From assembly GCA_965153355.1 (NCBI GenBank), contig OZ231126.1, forward strand, positions 16,616,001-16,680,000: a stretch of 64,000 nt of DNA, given 5' to 3'. Both the position numbers and the translations under genes were made by a program. The notes under the pieces were generated by a model. That model was not told the origin of the DNA and searched no databases. It worked only from the letters and a program-made list of their open reading frames with translations. Below are positions 33,801-43,900 of this stretch, in pieces. Origin of the DNA: Flaccisagitta enflata. Lineage: Eukaryota; Chaetognatha; Sagittoidea; Aphragmophora. Position 1 is the first letter of the stretch. Each line of letters starts with the position of its first letter.

Positions 33801-35635
33801 GCCTCTCTCACCCCAGATCAGACCTTATGGACCCCAGATCAGACCTCTCAGACCCAAGATCATGCCTCCCAAAACAAAATTGCCCTGTGTGGAATCATAG
33901 GTCATCGACCCCTTCGGGGCCGCTGCCCCATTACCCCAACACTACAATACTAAATCATATCAATGGGGCATCGGGAACCGCTGACCATAATGACGCTTGA
34001 GCGGCCTGTTACGTTTAATAAAAGGAAAATTGCCTCCTACCCACCTTGATCTGGGGGCTCAGAAAAACCCGAGATGAATCTAGCATGTTTCAATAGCTTA
34101 ATTTACATGAAAAGCATACTTCTAGTTAACCCAGTGAGATGAAATTTTAACTGAAGCTCTGCAAAACCATCGGCTTTCTTCATGTAAAATTTCATCTCAC
34201 TGGGGCAACTAGAAGTATGCTTTTCATGTAATTTAAGCTATTGAGATTCATCTCGGGTTTTTCTCAGCCCCCAGATCAAGGTGCTACCTTTCTCACGTTC
34301 TGCTCCTTTCATTTTGTCCACCGTTTCAAGATTCAGAAGCTGAGGCCGAGCTTCGTCGACGTTCCGCCAAATCCAAAAAATCCACCACCACCTCATTCGG
34401 CGTCTCATTCCTGCTCTTCCTGCTCCGTGTTCTTAAACTGTTGTTCGTTCTCACGACTTTCTCGGTCGCTATGACTGCCGTCCTGATCGGTTGGTGTCAA
34501 GGATCGCGCCGCGTTCAGTCGCCGGTTTGCAGTTCCGCGCGCGACGCCGTGGCTCAATTTAGCGTCGTTATTCCCACTCTTCACGGATTTGACTTCGACG
34601 AGTTTTGCGACAAGGCCGGCAATCAAACGCGGGATGCTATAGAGTTGGGGAAAGTCCATTTGGCGGACCTCAACGAACGACTACGACCGTGGACGAAGAA
34701 GGTGCGACTCTGACACAGTGAAAGAACCGTGTAATTTAGTGAAAAATTTTTTTTTAAAAGATCGACAACAGGGGTGTATATAATTCCATAACCTTTAATT
34801 CCTCCCCCCCTTTGATTTGCTTCTCCGTTACAAAATCTATGATTTTCTTCTAAATATACAATAAGCAATAAAACAGTGTTTTTAATGTTTAAATAGTGCT
34901 TAATTGTGTTTTATTTATCAGTTTTTATGATTTGGTAATGGCAAAAGTTTTATTTTCCCCGAATTTTCTTTTTTTCATTTTCCCCCCTTAAATTTCCTTC
35001 CCCATCTCTAAACCCTTTATTTCCCACTCCCCACAGGGGGGGAATGTAGAACTATATACAGGTCTGATCGACAATGATCTAAAAAGACCCCTATTAAGTT
35101 GGAATCGTCATGTCAACCTCAATTCTATTTCTTTGCTCCAGTTGTTAATTTTCTACGAAGAACACGTTGCTCCGCTTGTCGCCACGATTTACAAGAAAAG
35201 TCATTGCGTTTTCTGCCATTTATTTGACTCGGCCTCTGAATTTTACCGGGAACGATTTCTACCTGCCGTCACGTTAGCCTGGGCGAGGATCAGCCAATGG
35301 TGTCAACGGACTTACAAAGATGCGATGGTCGTCTTCGAAGCGAAAGTGCTGCCTACCCTCATCATTATCAGGTAAGGACTAATTTCAAAATCAGCCCAAG
35401 ATATTGTCGAGTGACTTGTCATTGACAACGAAATTCCGTATATTCTGTTAATTAGGTTTATTCGCTTGATTATTTCACTCCCCCCCTTCCCCTCAGGGAC
35501 CGACTTATTGAGATTTATCTTCTCATCGTGGAACACGTCATGCAAATTTGCGATCTTTACGTTTTTCCTGGATGTGAGAAGATCTTCGCCTCCGCAGCGG
35601 ACGTCTTCCACAGCCTAAAAACCTCCGCCGGTTGA
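24821..35635 (+). CDS. LRRC59: LRRC59 (leucine-rich repeat ER membrane protein), complete, 478 aa
   Basis: Exons 24821-24959, 32013-32147, 32320-32492, 32576-32677, 32837-32984, 34331-34701, 35142-35371 and 35497-35635; all phases agree. The N-terminus has GNKLDLSL, then leucine-rich repeats (ITHLDLSKNAISELPEEIG; LRHLDLSGNKILSLP; LRWLDLKDNPLEP) to about residue 130. The signature GDCLDKKQC follows, then a Lys/Glu coiled-coil to about residue 232. A transmembrane segment at about 257-285 (VSFLLFLLRVLKLLFVLTTF) follows. This is the layout of LRRC59 (p34), an ER ribosome-associated tail-anchored protein. The vertebrate protein is about 307 aa; here the lumenal part after the membrane segment is about 190 residues instead of a few dozen. 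Intron 1 (7 kb) is packed with TEs. ATTAAA at 35701 may be the polyadenylation signal. Confidence 0.93.
25045..25315 (+). repeat. Subterminal ~50-bp array, left arm of an inverted pair
   Basis: About five degenerate units of the type GTCAATTTTCCAT...TTCAATGGGAAT. The reverse complement of the same unit is repeated at 27075-27290 and once more at 27680-27710. Confidence 0.75.
25297..26625 (+). CDS. Intronic 442-aa charged/GGNT-repeat ORF (LINE ORF1-like?)
   Basis: Uninterrupted ORF inside LRRC59 intron 1, same strand. Residues 1-60 are acidic, and about 60-225 are a Lys/Arg/Glu coiled-coil-like stretch. About 260-335 hold tandem GGNTYSGGNTFRGG repeats, then an Arg-rich region and a poly-Gln run near 405. 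It ends EMRQFMAEIRDALGTRR. About 150 bp after the stop is (TTGAAT)n followed by TTATT, a tail typical of non-LTR retroposons. No PHD, RRM or CCHC motif is visible. It could be ORF1 of an ORF2-less LINE derivative; host-gene status is unlikely but cannot be excluded. Confidence 0.5.
   Translation: MSIFHEIELDYDENEENERKGREEEKQDSGGSDHEKEEETGEEEETGEEEEEEEPAEPATDGKKKKKNRRRNQERQRKKEKEGKQKEKRVDEMEMGAEDPTRPANRSPGRHESLQFLARHRAEVQRRKGWTEEEIEEDRKKREEEERIEDDRREKEAKKERRKDRKKKEEEEKMAEQERREREAYEMLAEKKKEIWEKRTQSRQEVANLERELEQCKKNAWETRHRGNEMRRPWSSSPKPSSWEQRERGNNNNNNHDSVHRGGTHHGGKTNHGGNTYSGGNTYSGGNTYSGGNTFRGGNTFRGGNTFRGGNTFRGGNTYRGGNTYRGGGGPLRGGTAPHHRSSLSIEETQSQRHRSRSPTRDFHGPLNQQQNSGRGRSSRQERHQNERQQPFQQRDDRHQQQQQQQQQEATGTSMAQEMRQFMAEIRDALGTRRQEGQTRKE
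26845..27042. mobile_element. GGGCAGCGGCC inverted-repeat module, short form
   Basis: CCCCTGTGTTCTACAGGGCAT through GGGGCCGCTGCCC on the left is the near-complement of GGGCAGCGGCCCCAAAGGGC through TGTCCTGTAGGACACAGGGC on the right. The middle carries the shared block GCAGGGCAACGGGTATCGCT and TTACTTTTCGGCG. No internal array in this copy. Confidence 0.7.
27075..27290 (-). repeat. Subterminal ~50-bp array, right arm of an inverted pair
   Basis: Units of the type TTCCTATTGAATAATATGG...AAATTGACAA, the reverse complement of the array at 25045-25315. Together they bracket the 442-aa ORF. Confidence 0.75.
27291..27678 (-). mobile_element. Hairpin-GGTC family, ATGCGTCC subfamily, complete
   Basis: Starts AACAAGGCCAAGAGATGTCC with the third arm AGATGCGTCCTC. 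The interior holds a C-run and AAGAGACAT repeats, and GACA units precede ACACCCTCTTATAG. It ends with the hairpin AGATGCGAGGACGCATTT and AAAAA. The copy at 62371-63240 is the same subfamily in the opposite orientation with longer arrays. Confidence 0.85.
27714..27900. mobile_element. Partial GGGCAGCGGCC module plus hairpin-GGTC end
   Basis: GTGTCCTACAGGACATCGGC and CCTTTGGGGCCGCT are followed by GCAGGGCATCGGGATGACTT and CTGCCCACCCGCACGCGACT. This is a solo right half of the nested composite. Confidence 0.6.
28135..28400 (+). mobile_element. Hairpin-GGTC family, AAGTGCGTCC subfamily
   Basis: Hairpin AAGTGCGTCCTCGCACTT after TTTTT, then CTAAAAGAGG and GGTC/GGTT units. A conserved interior (TTTGAAATGCGCAAAATGGC) and ATTC microsatellite follow. 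The copy at 38583-38868 is the inverse. 28400-28960 after it is unremarkable. Confidence 0.75.
28960..30252. repeat. 20-bp minisatellite GTCTGTAGACTCGCGATTCC, about 64 copies
   Basis: A 1.29-kb array with mostly single-base variants at the penultimate positions. The unit has no stop codon in any minus-strand frame, so long overlapping minus ORFs arise automatically. Located in LRRC59 intron 1. Confidence 0.97.
30253..30985. other. AT-rich stretch between arrays, nothing recognised
   Basis: Unique AT-rich sequence in LRRC59 intron 1 with no gene signature. Confidence 0.5.
30985..31130 (-). mobile_element. Hairpin-GGTC family, two partial ends
   Basis: GGAC units lead to CTTATAGAGATGCGTGGACG and the hairpin AGATGCGTGGACGCATCT (ending about 31062). 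Next comes a second degenerate end, GACCAACCTGCCGACC to GTTGCGTGTCCGTGATTAAG. Confidence 0.65.
31310..31912. repeat. 13-bp array GGCGTTGTCAAAC with sequence zones
   Basis: About 45 copies. Units change along the array: GGCGTTGTCAAAC, then GGCGTTGTCATAC, a few GGCGTTGTAAAAC, then GACATTGTCAAAC. It ends about 100 bp before LRRC59 exon 2. Confidence 0.95.
33180..33928. mobile_element. GGGCAGCGGCC inverted-repeat module with 21-bp array
   Basis: Left repeat 33180-33234 (GGGCAGCGGCCCCGGAGGGG to CACACAGGGCAATTTT) and right repeat 33876-33928 (AAAATTGCCCTGTGTGG to GGGGCCGCTGCCC) are near-perfect complements of about 53 bp. The interior is an array of about 30 copies of AGGCCTCTCAGACCCCAAATC. The Arg-Pro-Leu repeat ORF is the array read through. 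In LRRC59 intron 5. Confidence 0.85.
34042..34283. mobile_element. Foldback transposon (near-perfect 242-bp hairpin), TSD CTACC
   Basis: Begins CACCTTGATCTGGGGGCTC and ends with its complement GATCAAGGTG. Arms of about 105 bp pair with few mismatches around a ~30-nt loop. Flanked on both sides by CTACC (34037-34041 and 34284-34288). It lies 48 bp upstream of LRRC59 exon 6, so it will be in the pre-mRNA as a long hairpin. Confidence 0.88.
34769..35066 (+). mobile_element. hAT-type MITE, 298 bp, exact 8-bp TSD
   Basis: Ends CAGGGGTGTATATAATTCC and CTATATACAGGTCTG. ATCGACAA flanks both sides exactly (34761-34768 and 35067-35074). Homologous throughout to 12524-12847. It fills most of LRRC59 intron 6. 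Confidence 0.9.
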
Positions 35636-35978
35636 CACGCTCGGATCATGGAAATGATAGTCTTAATTCTTAAATTCTTTTTATCGACCTAATTATGTTG
35701 ATTAAATCGTTCTCGCGGTCTTGATTGTGACTCGGAGTGTAGGACATGAGCGGGTCAGCTATCATGGTCCTGCTTGTACTCCGGATGACGATATTTGATC
35801 TCAGTATTGGTAGGTAAAATTTTCTTTCTCTTCCATAAAAAGATTGCTGGAATATAAAGAGAATTTCGCTCTTGAAAGCTATTGGCATGGGTGAGAATTT
35901 ACATCGAATAAACAGATTGTTGTCGTCTTACGGTTCAATGAATCTAATCTATTTTCGCTATAAACCATTCGTCTTTTT

Positions 35979-37605
35979 GTCCGCGACGGAATATCATTCC
36001 GACGCGGACTATAATTCAAGGCGGGTGGGTGTCGTCGTCGTCGTTGTCGTCGTCGTTGTCGTAACGGATTTTAAAAAATGGATAACTTTTTTATGCTTTG
36101 ACCGATTTGGTTCATATTTGGTGGGAAGTTGTGCTAGGGTAAGGCGCTTTACATCCTATCCGATTTTTGTGATCCGACCAACCCAACCGGCCCAACCAGC
36201 CTACCGGCCTAAAAGTGAAAAACGCGCATAACTTTGGCATTTTTCAACCGATTTGGCTGAAATTTGGTATGGAGTCTCTAAATGGAAGGCCTCAACATAT
36301 GTATATGATTTATATGCATTTGAGCATGCTAACCAGCCAAACCGACCTACCACCCAACCAGCCAACCGGCCTAAAAGTGAAAAACTTGCGTAACTTTGTC
36401 ATTTTTCAACTGATTTGGTTGAAACTTGGTATGGAGTCTCTAAATGGAAGGACTCAGCATATGCAAACTATTTATCCTGTTAAACCAGCCTACCACCCAA
36501 CCAGCCTACTGGCCTAAAAGTGAAAAACGTGCATAACTTTGGCATTTTTCAACCGATTTGGCTGAAATTTGGTATGGAGTCTCTAAATGGAAGGCCTCAA
36601 CATATGTATATGATTTATATGCATTTGAGCATGCTAACCGGCCAAACCGACTTACCACCCAACCAGCCAACCGGCCTTAAAGTGAAAAACTTGCGTAACT
36701 TTGTCATTTTTCAACTGATTTGGTTGAAACTTGGTATGGAGTCTCTAAATGGAAGGACTCAGCATATGCAAACTATTTATCCTGTTAAACTAGCCTACCA
36801 CCCAACCAGCCTACCAGCCTAAAAATGAAATATGTGCATATCTTTGGCATTTTTCAACCGATTTTGTTGAAATTTGGTGTGGAGTCTCCAAATGGAAGGA
36901 CTCATCATACGTATGTGATTTATATGCATTTGAGCATGCTAACTGGCCAAACTGACCTACCACCCAACCAGCCTACCTACCAAAAAGTGAAAACTTGCAT
37001 AACTTTGTCATTTTTCAATCAATTTGGTTGAAACTTGATATGGAGTCTCTAAATGGAAGAACTCAACATATGCACACTATTTATCCTGTCAAACCAGCCT
37101 ACCACTCAACCAGCCTACCAGCCTAAAAGTGAAAAATGTGCATATCTTTGGCGTTTTTCAACCAATTAGGTTGAACTTTGGTATGGAGTCTCTAAATGGA
37201 AGGACTCAGCACATGTATGTGATTTATTTATGTTTGAGCATGCCAACCAGCCAAACCCACCTACCACCCAACCAGCTTACCGGCGTAAAAGTTAAAAACT
37301 TGCATAAGTTGGATATTTTTCAACCAATTTGGTTGAAACTTGGTATGGAGTCTCTAAATGAAAGACCTCAACATATGCACACTATTTATCCAAACCAGTT
37401 TACCACCCAACCACCCTACTAGCCTAAAAGTGAAAAATGTGCATAACTTTGCCATTTTTCATCGGATGTGCATGAAACTTTGTATGGAGGCTCTTAATTA
37501 TAGTTTTAGCGAACTTACGGGGTTAGCGATCTTTTGGTCATAGCGATCTTATGGAATTGGTGATCTATAACCCCCTTCCGTCGCGGACCCAGATACTGAT
37601 CAGAT
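35979..37605 (+). mobile_element. GTCCGCGACGG element with internal ~300-bp satellite, copy 1
   Basis: Starts with a hairpin whose arms are GTCCGCGACGGAA and TTCCGACGCGGAC, then a GTC-repeat tract. A conserved 150-bp head follows, then about four and a half ~300-bp higher-order units (two related ~150-bp halves, each with CAACCGATTTGG and GGTATGGAGTCTCTAAATGG). It ends at CCTTCCGTCGCGGACCCAG, a third arm. It occupies most of the LRRC59-GABPA spacer. The ORFs are array translations. Confidence 0.8.
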
Positions 37606-37921
37606 TTTTATATGATCACTGCACCATTCCCCCACTGAGGACAGCGACTCGGTATTTTAAACATTGAATGTTTATTTCACAGATCGCCCTTTCGCCTTAG
37701 GGTGAATTTCGAGTTCTTGAAACAGTGACAAGACCATGAACCATGGCAGTGATTGTGAATCAACCGTCAGTGAGATGAAATGAAATTGAGATTAAAAAGC
37801 TGGTCGGTGTATTGTGACCAAACGACTCGATTGTAACTCGGTAGTGAAACTTCCAAGGTTTAAAAGAATCAGCACGATCAACATTCTGTTCTTTATTACC
37901 ACGTGACTTATACCTTTCACG
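37606..37921 (+). promoter_or_regulatory. Presumed GABPA promoter/5' UTR region
   Basis: Unique 316 bp between the upstream TE and the GABPA ATG. A CACGTG E-box (ACCACGTGACTT) lies about 20 bp before the start codon. Promoter role inferred only from position. Confidence 0.4.
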
Positions 37922-40900
37922 ATGAAGCGCGCGTCTAATACCAACGGCATCGATATAGCGGACTTTCTGGCGTCACGAGTCGCCCTCCAGCGTCAGATCA
38001 TGGCGTCATCGAACACTTCCGCCGCTACTCCGCCGTTGGGAGTGATCAGAGCCGATGAGGAACCGGCGGAGAAAATGAGACGCATGGAAGAGGCTCTTGT
38101 GCAAAAGAGAAGGTAAGGCGTTGTTGCGCAGTTTGCGTGAGCGCTATACAAATAACCTGATGATATACGACAAAGGGCGTAATTGTAATTTTATCCTTGC
38201 ACAGCGCTAATGGAGGAGACTCCAACACGATAGAGCTATCCGCGGAAGAAGCGATTGCGCTTGGAATGATTCAGGGACCCGTCGGCGTCAGCAAACGCCA
38301 AACTGACGATGCGCTTATCATTCCTGGTTAGTATATAATGAACTTCATTGATTCGATTGATGTCGTGGACAGTTTCTGTCCTTGGAAAAGAGCAGCTGAT
38401 TGACTGTGGAAAAAAACAAAATTGACGTCTTTCTTTTAGATAACACCTACACCGTCGAGGATGTTTCAGAAAACCTTATCATTCAGCATATGGATATCGG
38501 GGAACCTCTCAACACATTAAGAGCTCTGCTCGCCCAGGTAAGAACAAATTAGATGTTGTATTTTCATGAAGGAAATGAATAAGGCCAAGTTAAGGCCAAC
38601 AAGTGCGCCTCGCTTGATTAAGACTTTGTGAATGAACATTTTTAATGAATGGATGAATGAATGAATGAATGAATGAATGAATGAATGAATGAAAGAAAAT
38701 GAATGTGGCAAGGCATAAAAGGTGATAGGTATGAAGAAATTCGTCAGAATCAGCCGTTTTGCGCATTTCAAACGATTGTGTTACCGACCAACCAACCGAC
38801 CGATCAACTAACCGACCAACCTATAGAAGTGCGTATAGAACTAAGAAGTGCGAGGACGCACTTTAAAAGTTTTTGTTTTCCAAATATTTTCTCATTTTCG
38901 TCTCCCTTTTGATCCTTCTTCACGCAGAGACTTCACGTCAATTTGGATCACTACGAGTTTTGGTTGCAAAATCAGCAGATCCTAGATCCGGACAAGAATC
39001 TCGTCGAGCAATGTGTCCAAGTAAGTCGTCACTCGTCAGTGTGTGATGTTTCAAAAGAGGGGGCATCCACTCTCAAGTTCTCGCTCACACAATGCTGTTC
39101 CATGCGCAGGGTGAAGGAACGGTTCAGGTGAACTGCGAAGTCGGCGAGTATCCCGGCGCATCAACCCCTCGAATTAACATCGTGGACATTCTAAAACCTG
39201 CCGAAGAAGTGACTCCGGATATGCTGCCGCCGCGTCCGCAGCTGCAGAATGACCGCGAGCGGTTGTTCGAACAAGATGTGGAAACGGAGGAAGAAAAGGA
39301 GGAAGAAGTGACGAGATGGGTCGTTGATCAGCATTTTCGGAAGGAGCAAGAAAGATTGGGGATTCCTCTGGGTAAGAACCTACTGCTCATAATTTTTGCT
39401 TGATATCCATGAATTTACCGATTTTCGACTTGATACATTCTCCTTGTTCTACAGATCCGCGCCACTGGACTCCCTTTCACGTCGCTCACTGGATACGATG
39501 GGCCATCGGCAAGTTCCGTCTCCATAGCGTCGACGCCAACGAGTGGATCCACATTACGGGTCAAGACATCGTGGACATGTCCCACGAGATGTTCGCCGCC
39601 CTCGTCCCAGATGATAAGGTGATTGACGAATGTTTATTGTTGAACGAACTTTTGGGTGCTTCCACTTTTGGATACTTAGGGACTTCATTTGTATCTCAAG
39701 ATGTTCCTCATTGGATTGACATTCACTCACCGCCCTTATCTAGGACGACGTATTCTGGACTCATTTGGAGCTCTTGCGCAAGTGCAAGTTTGTCGCCATC
39801 GTTCAAACGCAGCCGAAGAACGCCCCGACGAGGTCGACGCCGTCTTCGAAACCTTCCTCTCAGAACTGTTCAGGTGTGATATTCTTACTGTAGTTGTTCA
39901 CTCATTTGCTTAATTTGAGGCTTGCAGTTGCTCTGTGATCATATGATGAATTGCGGTTTATTATTTATAGGCCGTGTTATTACAGGTAGTAGGCCTAAAT
40001 TGTCACATCATTGATTTGAATTTCCACAGTGAGCGTCCGTTCATTGGGCTCTGCTCGTCCTCCTTCCTACCGTGGTGATTCTCCCGTCCACGTTTCTCCG
40101 GCCGCCTTTAGCAATATCTCTTCTCCTGGCACGCACAACATTAACTTTAACAACAACAGCAGTAACAATAACAACAACCATATCAACAATCGTCCTCGTT
40201 CACCTCATCGCGCGTCTGGTTTCGAAACTCGCCTTCCTTCTGCGTCTGGCCCGGTTTCAGCAGGGGCAGCCTCGGCCAAAAATGCTAATAATGGACAAAT
40301 TCAGTTGTGGCAATTTCTATTGGAACTTTTGACCGACTACTCTTGTAGGTTAGTAACTAGATTGAAACGTCAGATGCTTTGAGCTCGTCTTCCCTGATGC
40401 CCAATTGTTTCGTTTATCGTGCCCTTTTTGCCCTCTTTTCGTGCCTCATCTTTTTGGTTGCGGACACGTAAAGTTCTGTGTAAAAGGCATTGTCGGTACG
40501 TTGGTCCATTCGTCGGTCCGTCCATGATTATCGAATGGAAAAGTATAAACTCGCTATGATGATGCAGAACTTGATGTTCCACCCGTTTGCAACGATAATG
40601 TGACCCCGCGTCACTTGCCTCGATGTTTTTTGTCGCTTGCCAAGCGACTCTATAAGAGGGTGTGTCCGCAAGTAGGAAGGTATGACGGTAACGCGGAGTT
40701 TTTTTACGACGCGGTATCTACTGAAATTGTGATTTCTAGCCAGCTTTTTTTCTGTCTCTTCTTTTATTCTGTCTCCTCTTTTTTTCTGTTTTTTTTTTCT
40801 TTTCTTTTTTTTCGTCTCTCTTTTTTTTTCTGTCTTCTTTTTTTCTGCCTATTCTTTTATCTGTCTTTTCTTTTTTTGTCCTCGACGATCAGTTTACGTC

Positions 40901-43900
40901 GAGGACTATAACATAGCCTTGATCGTGTAGTGAGTCGTGTGTTCGTCGTCGTCGTGTCAACCCTTAAAAACTTGAGAACCACAACTCAGATGTTGATGAA
41001 ACTTGGTCAGTGTTATTTTTAGGGCATTACTAACCTGTGTACCAACTTTCAACAACATTCATAAATATTTAATACCCTTTGCCTATTATTTTTGTAGTAA
41101 TATTAATTCCTGGACTTGTGCAATTTACATAGGGGAAGGGTAGTAAAGGTTCACCAATGTTGTTCAAACTTGTTGTGAAGGTTTATTGCATCAATTAAAG
41201 CTCCCCTGCAAGATTTCAGATAATTCTGAGTATTGGTTTAGAAGATATAAGGGTATTTTGCTAGTAATATTAATTCCTAGACTTGTGCAATTTACATAGG
41301 GGAATGGTAGTAAAGGTTCACCAATGTTGTTCAAACTTGTTGTGAAGGTTCATTGCATCAATTAAAGCTCCCCTGCAAGATTTCAGTAAATTCTGAGTAT
41401 TGGTTAAGAAAATATAAGGGTATTTATGATGTATCTAGTAACATTATTTTTTGGACTTAAGAATTTTTTTGTCGAAAAAAAATTTTTTTTTTTTTGAAAA
41501 AAATTTTTGTCCGCGACGGAATATCATTCCGACGCGGACTATAATTCAAGGCGGGTGGGTGTCGTCGTCGTCGTCGTCGTCGTTGTCGTCCCGGATTTTA
41601 AAAAATGGATAACTTTTTTATGCTTTGACCGATTTGGTTCATATTTGGTGGGAAGTTGTGCTAGGGTAAGGCGCTTTACATCCTATCCGATTTTTGTGAT
41701 CCGACCAACCCAACCGGCCCAACCAGCCTACCGGCCTAAAAGTGAAAAACGTGCATAACTTTGGCATTTTTCAACCGATTTGGCTGAAATTTGGTATGGA
41801 GTCTCTAAATGGAAGGCCTCAACATATGTGTATGATTTATATGCATTTGAGCATGCTAACCGGCCAAACTGACCTACCACCCAACCAGCCAACCGGCCTA
41901 AAATGAAAAACTTGCGTAACTTTGTCATTTTTCAACTGATTTGCTGAAACTTGGTATGGAGTCTCTAAATGGAAGGACTCAGCATATGCAAACTATTTAT
42001 CCTGTTAAACCAGCCTACCACCCAACCAGCCTACTGGCCTAAAAAAAACGTGCATAACTTTGGCATTTTTCAACTGATTTGGCTGAAATTTGGTATGGAG
42101 TCTCTAAATGGAAGGCCTCAACATATGTATATGATTTATATGCATTTGAGCATGTAACTGGCAAAACTGACCTACCACCCAACCAGCCAACCGGCCTTAA
42201 AGTGAAAACTTAACCTGTCATTTTTCAACTGATTTGGTTGAAACTTGGTATGGAGTCTCTAAATGGAAGGACTCAGCATATGCAAACTATTTATCCTGTT
42301 AAACCAGCCTACCACCCAACCAGCCTACCGGCCTAAAATGAAAACGTGCATAACTTTGGCGTTTTTCAACCGATTTGTTGAAATTTGGTATGGAGTCTCT
42401 AAATGGAAGGACTCAACAAATGTATGTTATATGCATTTGAGCATGCTAACCGCCAAACCGACCTACCACCCAACCAGCCAACCGGCCTTAAAGTGAAAAA
42501 CTTGCGTAACTTTGTCATTTTTCAACTAATTTGGTTGAAACTTGGTATGGGGTCTCTAAATGGAAGAACTCAACATATGCGCACTATTTATCCTGTCAAA
42601 CCAGCCTACCACCCAACCAGCCTACCAACCAAAAAGTGATAAATGTGCATATCTTTGAAGAGCGACCAATTTGGTTGAAATTTAGTATGGAGTCTCTAAA
42701 TGGAAGGACTCAACACATGTATATGATTTATGTTTGAGCATGCTAACTGGCCAAACCAACCTACCACCCAACCAGCTTACCGGTTTAAAAGTAAAAACTT
42801 ACATAAATTTGACATTTTTCAACCAAATTGGTTGAAACATGGTATGGAGTCTCTAAATGGAAGAACTCAACATACGCACACTATTTATCTAAACCAGCCT
42901 ACCACCCAACCACCCTACTAGCCTAAAAGTGAAAAACGTGCATAACTTTGTCATTTTTCAACGGATTTGCATGAAACTTTGTATGGCGGCTCTAAATGTA
43001 AAGTCTTATAGTTTTGGCGAACTTATGTTAGCGATCTTTGGTCATAGCGATCTTACGGAATTGGTGATCTTTAACCTTCCGCGGGACCCAGATACTGTTC
43101 AGATTTTTTTTAAATTTTTATTTTTTTTTAAATTTTTTTTGAAAAAAAATTTTTTTTTTTAAAAAAATTTTTTTTTGAAAAATTTTTTCTTTTGAAATTT
43201 TTTTTTTTTTGAAAAATTTTTTTTTACTTTAAGGTATGCAATTGGTAGCCGGGTCAGACTGAGTAGCCGGGTCAGACTGAGTAGCCGGGTCAGACTGAGT
43301 AGCCGGGTCAGACTGAGTAGCCGGGTCAGACTGAGTATCCGGGTCAGACTGAGTATCCGGGTCAGACTGAGTAGCCGGGTCAGACTGAGTAGCCGGGTCA
43401 GACTGAGTAGCCGGGTCAGACTGAGTAGCCGGGTCAGACTGAGTAGCCGGGTCAGACTGAGTAGCCGGGTCAGACTGAGTAGCCGGGTCAGACTGAGTAG
43501 CCGGGTCAGACTGAGTAGCCGGGTCAGACTGAGTAGCCGGGTCAGACTGAGTAGAGTAGAGTAGACGATTATGCCCCTAGGCCAGCTTACGCCAGCATTG
43601 CGGGGATGTCGAGTCGAGTAGTATTAGCGATGATTGTTTGTTTTTTCGCTCTCGTCCTGTAGCGTTGACTGCTTATTCAGCATTTTCTTCACCGCCCGCC
43701 GCCTCCGGCGTGTTTTTCCTCCATTTGTCGTAGCTATTCTTAAAGCTGTTGATCGACGTCACCTTCTTCGTCCCGTCTGGCAGCGCATTCCACAATTTGG
43801 CCGCCCTTACTGTAAAAAAGTTCCGACGAACCTCCAGCCTGGCTCTTTCGACCTTTAATACATGCTCCTTCCTCACTTCCCCTTCTTCCGTTATGTTCAC

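Noticed and set aside
36215-43000. Repeated ORFs reading [20 protein letters not shown]
   Set aside because: Frames through the ~300-bp satellite. Copies carry frameshifts and no conserved start or stop.
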